DNA from: Aquimarina sp. Aq78
GTDB taxonomy: Bacteria > Bacteroidota > Bacteroidia > Flavobacteriales > Flavobacteriaceae
Direction of reading: 5' to 3'
Assembly (NCBI RefSeq): GCF_900299525.1
Contig: NZ_OMKA01000001.1
Span: forward strand, 248,001 to 312,000
DNA length: 64,000 nt
The notes beneath the pieces are model-generated. The model saw only the letters and a list, made by a program, of their open reading frames with translations. It was not told the DNA's origin and made no database searches. Each line of letters begins with the position of its first letter. Positions within the stretch are counted from its first letter, which is position 1. This document shows positions 54,521-63,650 of the stretch, one piece after another. The position numbers were made by a program, and so were the translations under genes.

Positions 54521-56755
54521 TTATTTCAATTTCATACCAGAAAAAATTTCAGTTTCGTTTGGTAATCCAAGTTTGTTACGTACCACTTGACCAGCCTGAA
54601 GACCTGCAATGATAGCACCCTCATAATATCCCACATTAACACCAAAATTAATCCAATCTCCTGTGATGATAAGGTTATCAAAACCAGATTCATTAGCTTT
54701 AAGGCGATATTTGTTAGAGCCCGGTAACGATAATGTGTATCTATCTGTTGGGTTTACATTAGCACGGAAAAACTGAGTTTTTAACCTACTATAATCTGTA
54801 TTGGCATTTTTCGAAAAATCATGGATTACGCTAAACTTCATTCCTTCTGGATATTCTAGTGTGGTAGCATTAGGGAAAAACCAGCCCATTTTATCTCTTA
54901 ACCATTGTTCTGAAACACGCATAATACGTTCCAATTGCTCGTGGGGATACTTATGATCAGAGAATGGAGGTATCACTTCTGGATCCAGAAACGATCCTGT
55001 ATAGTATATTAATACTCCGGGTTCATCATCTTTCCAATCTTCATATGGCATTACCTGTGACATATCTATGAAAGAATATTGAGGATCTGCATAAGTCACC
55101 AAGTTAGGTAATGACCCTTCAGGAAATCCCCAATCTGGTAAATTCATACCTAATTCTTTTAACGTAGGTTTAATCCATAATTGCATGGACATGGTAGGGA
55201 TACTTTTAACGTGATTGTACATATTCTGCCATGCCACGTTATTATCAATGATTTCCTTGCAAATACCTTCGTTTCCGCCTAAAACATCAATGGGTATACC
55301 TAAAACTACATAATCAAAATCTTTATTCTTTTCTAAGGAAACCTGACCCACATTTTCCCAGCCACACCAGGATTCTTCAAGATCATATTGCCCTTCTTTA
55401 AGTGCCTTGGCTTGTTGGTCATCTATTTGATCATAAAGTGGTTCTCCTGGCCATACATCTAGATTTTTAAACTTATAAGTAGGGGTATAGGCACCATTTT
55501 TTAAAGTGACTTGTTCTGCCATAGATATTTTTTCTATTTCACCAGAATTAGAGTAATGTACCTGTTCAACTTTATGGAAAAACTTGAATTTTATCCCCCT
55601 GTTTTTAAGTACCAAATAAATAGGAGTGATCATGGTATCTGCAGTTCCTGCTTTAAATTTCCAGACAAAAGATCCTTTATAACCTGCAGAATTTGTTAGA
55701 AAATGAAGTCCAACCCCAGCGGCCAGACTACCTTGCTGATCAGATCCTGTGAGGTTGTGAAACGTTCCTGTATAGAGAAATCTAACCATAGCAGAACTCA
55801 GCAATCGTTCACTTGCTCCATGGTTTTTGAGCCATTCTCGGTAATCTAGATTATTGATACGTTCATAGTCCAGCTCATGTGTTTCTGGGTTATATACATC
55901 TTCAAATGTTCCCTTCATATTCACAAGTCCAAATTCTACAAATACAGCTAACCAATAGAAATACTCGTTGTGATCGGCTATCGAATCAATAAGCTTAGTC
56001 ACCCATTTTGAAAGTAAGTCGAGTAGCTCTTTGATCATAGAGTGATGCTCTTTTCGTTGCGCATCATTGTGATCCTCATTGGTCAGGTTTTCAACTAATT
56101 CTGCTACATAATTCAATAGCTTTTCACCTTCATGTTTAAAGAGTTTGTCCTTTACAAACGCTTCAAATTTAGATTTGAAACTAGCCCAAAGTGGATGATA
56201 CTCTGGTGTTTTGATTTCTTTAGCAGATTCAGAAGCCATATTTATTAGGCTATCCTTGTTTGGATCTGTGCCAAACAAAATTTCGGCGACTAGACCTACT
56301 GCTTTGTGAATAATGGCTGAAAAGGGTAGGGGGCCTCCTTGACCAGGTATATACTCATTAGATGGAAAAATGATATTCTTTTTGATCCATTGATTTGTCT
56401 TAGGGTCAAAGTGGGTGAGTAGTGTGGTATCTTCCCGATCAAAAGCTTCATCCCAGGATTTAAAGGGGCTATCAGGCATCAGGTTATGCTTTTCACATTC
56501 TTTATACGAATCTTGTATCAATCGGAATGCATTTTCATACCATCCCTGAGCAATATGAATACCATGCTCTTGAATCCTTTCGTTTGGACCTCTACCAGTA
56601 GCAGTTTTACCTCCTAGTCTCCAACCCATTTGATAAATGGTGATATCATAATGATCTTGCCAGTTTTCGTAAGAGCTAAGTTCATAAGCGGCCGTAAGCG
56701 ATGACATACCACTACCTAGTATGGCAATTTTCTTTTTGTTTTGTGAGTTTTGCAT
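54521..56755 (-). CDS. FAD/NAD(P)-binding oxidoreductase, phytoene desaturase/amine oxidase-like
   Basis: 744 residues. Rossmann dinucleotide motif at about 8-24 (IAILGSGMSSLTAAYELS), the following YQMGWRLGGKTATG typical of the amine oxidase/desaturase superfamily, an EHGIHIAQGWYENA segment and a C-terminal FAD-closing motif ITGDWINFGVNVGYYEGA. Between them is a long helical insertion (about 150-290) with high charge, larger than usual for the family. Substrate unknown; cytoplasmic or membrane-associated. It is co-transcribed with the 286-residue gene 12 bases upstream, so the two probably form a complex or act in sequence. Confidence 0.85.
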   Translation of the reverse strand: MQNSQNKKKIAILGSGMSSLTAAYELSSYENWQDHYDITIYQMGWRLGGKTATGRGPNERIQEHGIHIAQGWYENAFRLIQDSYKECEKHNLMPDSPFKSWDEAFDREDTTLLTHFDPKTNQWIKKNIIFPSNEYIPGQGGPLPFSAIIHKAVGLVAEILFGTDPNKDSLINMASESAKEIKTPEYHPLWASFKSKFEAFVKDKLFKHEGEKLLNYVAELVENLTNEDHNDAQRKEHHSMIKELLDLLSKWVTKLIDSIADHNEYFYWLAVFVEFGLVNMKGTFEDVYNPETHELDYERINNLDYREWLKNHGASERLLSSAMVRFLYTGTFHNLTGSDQQGSLAAGVGLHFLTNSAGYKGSFVWKFKAGTADTMITPIYLVLKNRGIKFKFFHKVEQVHYSNSGEIEKISMAEQVTLKNGAYTPTYKFKNLDVWPGEPLYDQIDDQQAKALKEGQYDLEESWCGWENVGQVSLEKNKDFDYVVLGIPIDVLGGNEGICKEIIDNNVAWQNMYNHVKSIPTMSMQLWIKPTLKELGMNLPDWGFPEGSLPNLVTYADPQYSFIDMSQVMPYEDWKDDEPGVLIYYTGSFLDPEVIPPFSDHKYPHEQLERIMRVSEQWLRDKMGWFFPNATTLEYPEGMKFSVIHDFSKNANTDYSRLKTQFFRANVNPTDRYTLSLPGSNKYRLKANESGFDNLIITGDWINFGVNVGYYEGAIIAGLQAGQVVRNKLGLPNETEIFSGMKLK

Positions 56756-56767
56756 TGATTATTAATT

Positions 56768-57628
56768 TTAAAGAGTATGAATTTTCTTAGTTGTTAATTT
56801 TGTATTGAAATGTGCCGAACTGATTTCACTCTGACTAATTGGGTAGAGTGGTTTGTTATTTTTGATATACTTCAATACTATCGGAGAGTTGTTCCATTTG
56901 GCTGCTTCGGTATATAACTCATCTAAGTGTGGTATGATGAAAAGCTTATCAAAAATGTCTTCAATCAATCCAGTTAGATTATGTGCACGATGAGTAACGT
57001 ATTTAATATCTTTTTTTGATAACGGGTAATGACTTGGGTAAAAGGCTTCTATATCTGTTAGTATAGAAACCGCAGAGCCTCGAGGATTACCAAATATTTT
57101 ACCTAAAATCCCAAAACTCACACCTTCAACCATTGATTGAGCATACAATACACGATAAAGCACAATATTGATAAAATATTGCTCGTAAATATTTTCTTTA
57201 TATGCTAGAGAATCTGCGACTTGATAGCCTGATATAATACTTGAGTTATGAGCCCGATACCAAGTACATTCATTGGGTGTATTGATATAATCAAGCCAAA
57301 AAGTTACAGGGGTAGGTAGATCCGGAAATGTCTGCCCCGATTCATTAATTAATTGGGCCAGTGTTGCCAAATACAAAAAATGGCTACTTACTGCTCTCCA
57401 CCATGGACTACCAGGATGTCCTGCATTCATAGGATTGAGCGTTCCTCTTTTTATTTCCCAGTTAATAAATGCTAATTCAGAATTTCCCAGTCCTTCGTTT
57501 CCTTTAGTCAGAGGATTTCCATATTTTTGGTAGAACTCGTAACGTAATTGATAGCGCCCTTGTGGGTTATCAGAGACATGAAGTACAATTCCTTTGGCTT
57601 TTTCCTTAAGTATTTCAAGTTTGTTCAT
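56768..57628 (-). CDS. Hypothetical partner of the FAD oxidoreductase
   Basis: 286 residues, no signal peptide, mostly helical. Visible features are a GHPGSPWWRAVSSHFLYLA segment, ITGL-type HRAHNLTGLIEDIFDKLF and GKIFGNPRGSAVSILTDIEA. No known domain recognised. It is first of a two-gene unit with the FAD enzyme (12-base gap), which suggests a shared job. Conserved Trp, His and Asp residues in the middle could form a ligand pocket, but this is not established. Confidence 0.7.
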   Translation of the reverse strand: MNKLEILKEKAKGIVLHVSDNPQGRYQLRYEFYQKYGNPLTKGNEGLGNSELAFINWEIKRGTLNPMNAGHPGSPWWRAVSSHFLYLATLAQLINESGQTFPDLPTPVTFWLDYINTPNECTWYRAHNSSIISGYQVADSLAYKENIYEQYFINIVLYRVLYAQSMVEGVSFGILGKIFGNPRGSAVSILTDIEAFYPSHYPLSKKDIKYVTHRAHNLTGLIEDIFDKLFIIPHLDELYTEAAKWNNSPIVLKYIKNNKPLYPISQSEISSAHFNTKLTTKKIHTL

Positions 57629-57762
57629 ATATTAGTAAAAAGGTTTATAAACTTACAAGTAAAATTGTTATATACAAGGTATTTTTGGAAATTGAAGTAG
57701 TATAATTTATAAAATTTCTTTGTTGAGTAAAAAATAATACCTCAAAACATTAAACATTAAGA

Positions 57763-59799
57763 ATGACAACTTATTTCAAATATTATTTAAGCTTCTTATT
57801 GGTTATATTGTTGTCTCCTTTTAGTGTATTTTGCCAAACTACTATTTTTCTAGATGATGATTCGACAGAATTGCGAGATATAGGTAAACAAACGCAGTAT
57901 CTGGAGGATATTTCGCTTAGACTATCTCTTGAAGAAATTATAAATAATAACCTTGAAACCAAGTTTAAAGCATATACTCAAGAAACCATAAATTTCTCTA
58001 GTACAGCTTCCGCTTACTGGCTAAAATTTAGAATTACTAAGGCCATACCGGGCGATTTTTATCTGAATGTAGGTTCGGCGTTCATAGATTCTATATCACT
58101 TTATGAATTTGATGAGACAAATCAATTAATTTCTACCAGACATACTGGTGATGACTTACCTTTTAACACCAGAGAAATTGAAGTAGGTAATTATCTATTT
58201 GCTCTTGATTTTGATGTAAATAGTACACGAACTTTTTACCTTAGGGTAAAGAGTGATCAACCTTTGTTTTTCCCGCTTCGAGTTGGAACACTACCCAACT
58301 TTTTAGATTATGAGCATGATTTGGACTTTCTGCAGGGGATCTATTTTGGGTTTATGCTGTTGATTTTTCTATATAATCTCTTTTTATATTTTTCGACCAG
58401 AGAGAGGATATACCTCTATTACATTGCTTATGTATTTAGTATTACTTGGTTTATGGCTTCAGTATTTGGTTATTTCTTTGAATATTTTTGGCCTAATACC
58501 CCTTTCATTAATCAAATTGTGGTTGTTAGTTCTGGCTTGACTATGATTACTGCTACTTTATTTACCCAAAAATTTTTAAACACTAAAGAATCTGGTTCTA
58601 CTATGCACAAGGGATCCATGGTATTTCTTGTTATTGGTATTTTGGTATGTGCTCTTGTGTTACTAGGTTTTAAAATTGAAGGCCTGAAATTATCACAGGG
58701 AGGGTTGTTAATCATGGCATCATACTTTCTTATCTTAGGTATTCGATTTAAGTTAAAAGGATATCGTCCTGCTAAATATTACTTATTAGCTTGGGGAGCA
58801 CTTATCATTGGTATTTGTTTTGCTATCCTAGAGTCTTTAAACCTGACTTTTGTTATGACATACTTAAATGCAATGCAGATTGGCTCTGCCTTAGAAGTTT
58901 TACTGCTTTCATTTGCATTAGGTGATCGGATTAATATGTACAAAAAGCAAAAAGAAGATGCACAATTAGAAGCGCTATTAGCAGCCAAAGAAAATGAAAG
59001 ATTAATTCAAGAACAAAATGTAGTACTTGAAAAAAAGGTCAAGGAACGAACTGCAGAGGTAGCCATGCGAAACGAAGAACTAGTAAACCTTAACAAGGAA
59101 AAGGATATGCTGGTAAATGTAGTTGCTCATGACCTTAGAACCCCTTTGAGCCATATACGATTATTAATACAACTAATTGATGTTACCTCTTTACACTTGA
59201 CCGATGATCAAAAATCGTATTTAACCGAAATTGACAACTCGGCAGATCGTCTTTCACAGATGATAGGTCGTATCTTAAACATACACGCTTTAGAGACAAA
59301 TAGGGTCAAACTAAAGAATCAGATTATTGATTTGGAAGAATTGGTTAACTATGTGGTAAGATGTTTTCGTCTTACCGCTGAGGATAAAGAGATTGAAATG
59401 ATCACTACATCACAACCAGGGAATCACTTTGTAGAAGTGGATAAAAATTATATGATCCAGGTGTTAGAAAATTTGGTGTCTAATGCCATTAAGTTTTCTG
59501 AACGAGGGAGTAAAGTGGCTTTGCATGTAAAATCGTATGATGAAAGAACATATGTTGTGGTAGAAGATCAAGGGCCCGGTATTAGCGAAGAGGATCAAAA
59601 GAAACTATTCGGTAGATTTCAGAGACTTAGCGCACAACCCACAGAAGGCGAGGCATCTATTGGGTTAGGATTATCCATCGTGAAAAAATATATCGAGTCG
59701 ATGGATGGCGAAATTCACTGTGAAAGCGAATTAGGTATAGGAACCAAATTTATTATCTCTTTTGAATCTAAAGATCACTTAGAAAAAGCTGAAAATTAA
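57763..59799 (+). CDS. 7TMR-DISM sensor histidine kinase
   Basis: 678 residues. Signal peptide, then an extracytoplasmic 7TMR-DISMED2-type jelly-roll domain (about 30-170; FSSTASAYWLKFRI, NVGSAFIDSISLYEF), seven transmembrane helices (about 185-385), a coiled coil (about 400-440), and a HisKA/HATPase kinase core with H456 in VVAHDLRTPLSH, N-box QVLENLVSNAIKF, EDQGPGISEED and GEASIGLGLSIVKKY. No receiver domain and no adjacent response regulator. The jelly-roll domain is often carbohydrate-binding. It precedes sigZ by 94 bases with a separate promoter, so no direct link is shown. Confidence 0.92.
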   Translation: MTTYFKYYLSFLLVILLSPFSVFCQTTIFLDDDSTELRDIGKQTQYLEDISLRLSLEEIINNNLETKFKAYTQETINFSSTASAYWLKFRITKAIPGDFYLNVGSAFIDSISLYEFDETNQLISTRHTGDDLPFNTREIEVGNYLFALDFDVNSTRTFYLRVKSDQPLFFPLRVGTLPNFLDYEHDLDFLQGIYFGFMLLIFLYNLFLYFSTRERIYLYYIAYVFSITWFMASVFGYFFEYFWPNTPFINQIVVVSSGLTMITATLFTQKFLNTKESGSTMHKGSMVFLVIGILVCALVLLGFKIEGLKLSQGGLLIMASYFLILGIRFKLKGYRPAKYYLLAWGALIIGICFAILESLNLTFVMTYLNAMQIGSALEVLLLSFALGDRINMYKKQKEDAQLEALLAAKENERLIQEQNVVLEKKVKERTAEVAMRNEELVNLNKEKDMLVNVVAHDLRTPLSHIRLLIQLIDVTSLHLTDDQKSYLTEIDNSADRLSQMIGRILNIHALETNRVKLKNQIIDLEELVNYVVRCFRLTAEDKEIEMITTSQPGNHFVEVDKNYMIQVLENLVSNAIKFSERGSKVALHVKSYDERTYVVVEDQGPGISEEDQKKLFGRFQRLSAQPTEGEASIGLGLSIVKKYIESMDGEIHCESELGIGTKFIISFESKDHLEKAEN

Positions 59800-59835
59800 T
59801 ATTCTTTAAAAGCTTTCTAATGAAATCAGTAATTT

Positions 59836-59865
59836 TTGCGTCTTTTTTAATTTTTTACGTCTATA
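59836..59865 (+). promoter_or_regulatory. ECF-type promoter of sigZ (repeat 1 of 3)
   Basis: TTGCGTC (59836-59842), 15 bases, CGTCTATA (59858-59865), 28 bases before the sigZ start. Same boxes and spacing precede arsM and the PAP2 gene. Confidence 0.75.
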
Positions 59866-59893
59866 AATAAATCAAAGATTTATTTTTACTACT

Positions 59894-60439
59894 ATGAGTA
59901 ATGAGATTATACACGTTTGGAATGATATGAATGATCGATTAATCAATTTTGTTAATGGAAAAGTTAATGATTCAGAAATAACTAAAGATATCGTTCAAGA
60001 TGTATTTCTAAAAGTGTTTACAAAATTTGATACCTTAAAGAACAAAGAAAAACTTGTGTCTTGGATATATCAAATCACACGTAATGAAATTATTTCACAT
60101 TTCAGGAAAATTAAATATAACAGAACTTCAAAAGATTTTGAAACGTCAGAGACATCAAATGAAACACTTACTTCAGAACTTATTGATTGTTTGAGTCCGT
60201 TTATAAATTCACTTCCAGAAAAATATAAACAGGCTATTGTTTTAGCAGATATTGAAAATGTATCGCAAAAGGATATAGCAGAACGATTAAATATTTCTTA
60301 TTCTGGAGCAAAATCCCGAGTACAGAGAGGGCGAGAAATGTTAAAAGAAACATACGAAGAATGTTGTACAATATCTACAGATGTTTATGGCAGTGTTATA
60401 GATTATAGGGCTAAAAGTTGTAATAAAACTTGTGAATAA
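59894..60439 (+). CDS. sigZ: ECF RNA polymerase sigma factor, SigZ family
   Basis: 181 residues. Sigma-70 region 2 (about 10-80; DITKDIVQDVFLKVF-type EITKDIVQDVFLKVF, LVSWIYQITRNEIISHFRK) and region 4 (about 110-155; LPEKYKQAIVLADIENVSQKDIAERL). The tail after region 4 has four cysteines, C157-C158 and C176/C180 (EECCTISTDVYG, KSCNKTC), typical of SigZ-like sigma factors and suited to binding a soft metal or metalloid. No anti-sigma factor is adjacent. Its own promoter carries the motif shared with arsM, so it probably autoregulates and drives arsM. Confidence 0.88.
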   Translation: MSNEIIHVWNDMNDRLINFVNGKVNDSEITKDIVQDVFLKVFTKFDTLKNKEKLVSWIYQITRNEIISHFRKIKYNRTSKDFETSETSNETLTSELIDCLSPFINSLPEKYKQAIVLADIENVSQKDIAERLNISYSGAKSRVQRGREMLKETYEECCTISTDVYGSVIDYRAKSCNKTCE

Positions 60440-60445
60440 AATTTC

Positions 60446-60475
60446 TTGCGTCTTTTTTTTGATGTGACGTCTATA
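60446..60475 (+). promoter_or_regulatory. ECF-type promoter of arsM (repeat 2 of 3)
   Basis: TTGCGTC (60446-60452), 15 bases, CGTCTATA (60468-60475), 40 bases before the arsM start codon. Confidence 0.75.
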
Positions 60476-60515
60476 GAGTGAAAATAAATTAAAACACTTT
60501 AAAAATAGATTTATT

Positions 60516-61307
60516 ATGTCACAAGAAATTAAAGAGCATGTAAAAGAAGCATATACAAGAGTAGCTAATTCTGGAGCAGGTTGTGGTTGCGGACCAACAG
60601 CTTGCGGTTCGCCGGCTCAAGACTGGACCTTAAGTGAAAGTTACTCAAATGTAAATGGTTATGAAGCAGAAGCAGATTATGCATTGGGTTGTGGAATCCC
60701 TACAGAACATGCTAAAATCAAAAAAGGAGATACAGTTCTTGATTTAGGCTCTGGAGCAGGGAATGATGTGTTCGTAGCTAGCCGTATTGTTGGAGATACT
60801 GGTCATGTAATTGGTGTGGATATGACCGAAGCCATGATTGAAAAAGCGAATGAAAACAAACAGAAATTAGATTATGACAATGTAGATTTTGTACTAGGTG
60901 AAATAGAAAATCTCCCTCTAAGAGACAATTCTATTGATGTTTCTGTTAGTAACTGTGTATTAAACTTGGTTCCAGATAAAGAGAAAGCTTATCAAGAGGT
61001 ATATCGTGTTTTAAAACCAGGAGGTCACTTTAGTATGTCGGATATTGTCTTACGAGGTAATTTGCCAAAGGGCATTATGGAAGCTGCCGAAATGTATGCG
61101 GGTTGTATTTCTGGAGCATTACAACAAGAAGAATATATTAAAGCTATAAAAAATGCTGGTTTTAAAAACATTACCATTACAAAAGAAAGAGAAATTGAAA
61201 TGCCAGATGATGTGTTGCTACAATATGTATGCTGCCCTGAAGAACTAGAGAAGTTTAAGGCAAGTGATAACGCCGTTATTAGTCTAGGAGTTTATGCTGA
61301 AAAGTAA
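60516..61307 (+). CDS. arsM: Arsenite S-adenosylmethionine methyltransferase
   Basis: 263 residues. Class I SAM methyltransferase with motif I LDLGSGAGNDVFVASR and VDMTEAMIEKA. ArsM cysteines are present: C59 (YALGCGIP), C147 (SNCVLNLVP) and C197 (YAGCISGA), which correspond to the As(III)-binding cysteines of the family, plus an N-terminal Cys cluster (GAGCGCGPTACG) and CC in YVCCPEE. It methylates arsenite stepwise to volatile or less toxic species in the cytoplasm. Second gene of the SigZ cluster, with its own SigZ-type promoter and a terminator behind it. Confidence 0.93.
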   Translation: MSQEIKEHVKEAYTRVANSGAGCGCGPTACGSPAQDWTLSESYSNVNGYEAEADYALGCGIPTEHAKIKKGDTVLDLGSGAGNDVFVASRIVGDTGHVIGVDMTEAMIEKANENKQKLDYDNVDFVLGEIENLPLRDNSIDVSVSNCVLNLVPDKEKAYQEVYRVLKPGGHFSMSDIVLRGNLPKGIMEAAEMYAGCISGALQQEEYIKAIKNAGFKNITITKEREIEMPDDVLLQYVCCPEELEKFKASDNAVISLGVYAEK

Positions 61308-61330
61308 TTTTGATAGAATGAATTAACAAA

Positions 61331-61365
61331 AAAATGCCTTATAAATATATGAGGCATTTTTTTTT
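61331..61365 (+). terminator. Terminator of arsM
   Basis: 13-bp stem (61331-61343 with 61348-61360, AAAATGCCT/AGGCATTTT core, one wobble), loop AATA, then a T-run that runs straight into the -35 box of the next SigZ-type promoter. Confidence 0.85.
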
Positions 61366-61393
61366 GCATCTTTTTTAGATTTATGCGTCTATA
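61364..61393 (+). promoter_or_regulatory. ECF-type promoter of the PAP2 gene (repeat 3 of 3)
   Basis: TTGCATC (61364-61370; one change from the other two), 15 bases, CGTCTATA (61386-61393). It ends two bases before an upstream ATG (61396), so translation must start at ATG 61426. Confidence 0.72.
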
Positions 61394-61425
61394 GAATGAA
61401 AGAATCAAAAAATATAATTTTAATT

Positions 61426-62325
61426 ATGAATATATTAAAGCAGAATTTATACATAATTTTAGTATTTGGTATCCCTTTAGGTTTATATAGTCAGAATACC
61501 ATTTTCTCTAAAATTCATGACATAGAACCTATAAGTAATCATTATAAAGATTTAAAACAATTAAATACAGAAAAGCGTACAGCACATGCATCAATGGATA
61601 AAATTGTTTATCCAACAGATAATTATTTAGATTTTATATTGGTTTATGCTTCAAATAAACCTTATTATTTAAGTTCTAGTCAAGTAGAATTTATTACAAA
61701 TTCAGTAAAGTTTCCAGCCAATAGTTCAGAACAGACAAGAGCTGAACTAGATTTTTTACTCGATTTACAAAATAAGAGAACTGAAAAACAAATAAAACGT
61801 GTTATACAATTGGCCAAAATAGGATATTGGCCTCATAAAAATTATACGAAAACAGATGATAGATATGAGGGTAATTTAAAGGACTTGTTTTTTATAATAA
61901 GAGAAGTTATTAAAGAAAAACATGATGTAAAGAGTTTTCCAAAGACCGCAAAATTGCTGAAAGGTGTTATGCAAGATACCCGATTATTGGAATTTGTAGT
62001 AAAATTTAATTTATTACGAGCTAGACCATATCATTTAGATTCTAATATAAAACCCTTACATGAAATTCCTACACCTTCTTTTGCTAGCGGCCATACGTTA
62101 TGGGCATATATACAAGCATATACATTAAGTGAATTAGTACCAGAAAAAAGAGATGAATTTATAGCTTTGGCTTATGAAATTGGTTTATCCAGAGAAATTA
62201 TGGGAGTTCATTTTCCTAGTGATGAAGAAGTAGCAAGGCAAATAGCACATAGAATGTTAATGTTAATGTGGCATACAGATAAGTTTCAAAAAGATTTTGA
62301 AGCTGCAAAAAGTGAATGGAAATAG
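61426..62325 (+). CDS. PAP2 family acid phosphatase, secreted
   Basis: 299 residues from ATG 61426, where a signal peptide begins (NLYIILVFGIPLGLYSQ); ATG 61396 is excluded by the promoter. PAP2/class A acid phosphatase motifs are in order: KFNLLRARPY, PSFASGHTLWAY, and SREIMGVHFPSDEEVA with the catalytic His pair. The best match is a periplasmic non-specific acid phosphatase (PhoN-like); in the SigZ cluster it may hydrolyse phosphate esters when arsenate competes with phosphate, which is an inference. Followed by the PatB-like gene at 24 bases. Confidence 0.85.
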   Translation: MNILKQNLYIILVFGIPLGLYSQNTIFSKIHDIEPISNHYKDLKQLNTEKRTAHASMDKIVYPTDNYLDFILVYASNKPYYLSSSQVEFITNSVKFPANSSEQTRAELDFLLDLQNKRTEKQIKRVIQLAKIGYWPHKNYTKTDDRYEGNLKDLFFIIREVIKEKHDVKSFPKTAKLLKGVMQDTRLLEFVVKFNLLRARPYHLDSNIKPLHEIPTPSFASGHTLWAYIQAYTLSELVPEKRDEFIALAYEIGLSREIMGVHFPSDEEVARQIAHRMLMLMWHTDKFQKDFEAAKSEWK

Positions 62326-62349
62326 TCCACAAAAAATAAATATAATATA

Positions 62350-63573
62350 ATGAGTTCCTTCGATAAAATACATACAGTAGAAAACAACTTTGCAAAGAGT
62401 AATCCTAATTATTTAAAAACCATGTTCGGCTCAACAGATATTATGCCGTTATGGATAGCCGATATGGATTTTGAAATAGCAAAACCAATACAAGACGCTT
62501 TACAACAATTGGTAACAAGAAATATATACGCTTATGAATTTAATACTGAAGATGTATTTAAAGCCATTTCAGATTGGAATTTTAAACGTCATCAATTAAA
62601 ATTAAATCCTAAATCATTTGTGCAAGTTTCCGGAGTACTTACAGGGATAGGCGTATTAATTAGAGAACTATCAGAAAAAGGTGATAATATTATGGTGCAA
62701 ACACCTGTTTATCATCAATTTTACAAGGTTATTGAATCTGCAAATAGGAAAGTGGTTAGCAATAAATTAAAAGTTGTAGATAGTCATTATAAAATGGATT
62801 TTGAGGATATGGAACGTAAGCTTAAAACTTTGAATATAAAAGCAATCTTACTTTGCAATCCACATAACCCTGTTGGTCGTGTATGGAATGAAGAAGAATT
62901 ACAAAAGTTAGTAGATCTTGCTAATCAATATAATGTAACAATTATTAGTGATGAAATACATTCGGATATTGTGTATTCTAAATCACAATTTAATAGTATA
63001 GCTTCATTGGATAATAGTGAGAATCATATTGCTGTTATTGGTTCACCTGCCAAAACATTTGGTATGCAAAGTATTTCTAATGGTTATTTATATATAGCAA
63101 ATGAAAATATATTCAAGCAAGTAAAACACACCATTGGTTCTTTATATTTGGATCATGGGAGTATACACTCTGCTAATGCAACCATAGCAGCTTATACCAA
63201 AGGAGAAGAATGGTTAAATGATTTGGTAGTCTATCTAGAAAAAACAATGAATTGGATCATTGATTTTATAGAAAAAGAGTTACCCCAAGTTAAACTATAT
63301 AAGCCAGAAGGTACGTATCAAATCTGGCTAGATTTTAGCATGTTGAATTTATCGGATAATGCGTTAAAGCATTTAGTGGTTCATCAAGCTAAATTAGCCT
63401 TGACTCCTGGAGATTGGTTTGAAAAAAATCATATACAGTTTATGCGTATGAATATAGCTTCGCCATTGTCGAAAATTCAACAGGCATTCTATCAATTAAA
63501 AGAAGCTATTGATACTGGTATAGACCCTTCTTTTGATAAAAACACTAATGCTAACGACTGTTGTTCTTGTTAA
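62350..63573 (+). CDS. MalY/PatB family PLP enzyme (cystathionine beta-lyase-like) with Cys tail
   Basis: 407 residues. Fold type I PLP enzyme of the MalY/PatB group: PLWIADMDFEIAKPI, YAYEFN, NPHNPVGRVW, ISDEIHSDIVY, and the PLP lysine K235 in GSPAKTFGMQS. Such proteins cleave the C-S bond of cystathionine or related thioethers and release thiols. The last residues (NDCCSC) add three cysteines not usual in the family and echo the Cys clusters of SigZ and ArsM. Likely co-transcribed with the PAP2 gene from the SigZ-type promoter. A role in making thiols for arsenic binding is inferred. Confidence 0.87.
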   Translation: MSSFDKIHTVENNFAKSNPNYLKTMFGSTDIMPLWIADMDFEIAKPIQDALQQLVTRNIYAYEFNTEDVFKAISDWNFKRHQLKLNPKSFVQVSGVLTGIGVLIRELSEKGDNIMVQTPVYHQFYKVIESANRKVVSNKLKVVDSHYKMDFEDMERKLKTLNIKAILLCNPHNPVGRVWNEEELQKLVDLANQYNVTIISDEIHSDIVYSKSQFNSIASLDNSENHIAVIGSPAKTFGMQSISNGYLYIANENIFKQVKHTIGSLYLDHGSIHSANATIAAYTKGEEWLNDLVVYLEKTMNWIIDFIEKELPQVKLYKPEGTYQIWLDFSMLNLSDNALKHLVVHQAKLALTPGDWFEKNHIQFMRMNIASPLSKIQQAFYQLKEAIDTGIDPSFDKNTNANDCCSC

Positions 63574-63650
63574 TTTATTTAAATAATGTTGTGCACTAGT
63601 CACTACTTGACCTTAATATTAGTATTTATTTGATACTTTGAAAATAACTT

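Noticed and set aside
61396-61425. ATG at 61396 as start of the PAP2 gene
   Set aside because: It is two bases after the -10 box of the SigZ-type promoter; ATG 61426 starts a clean signal peptide.
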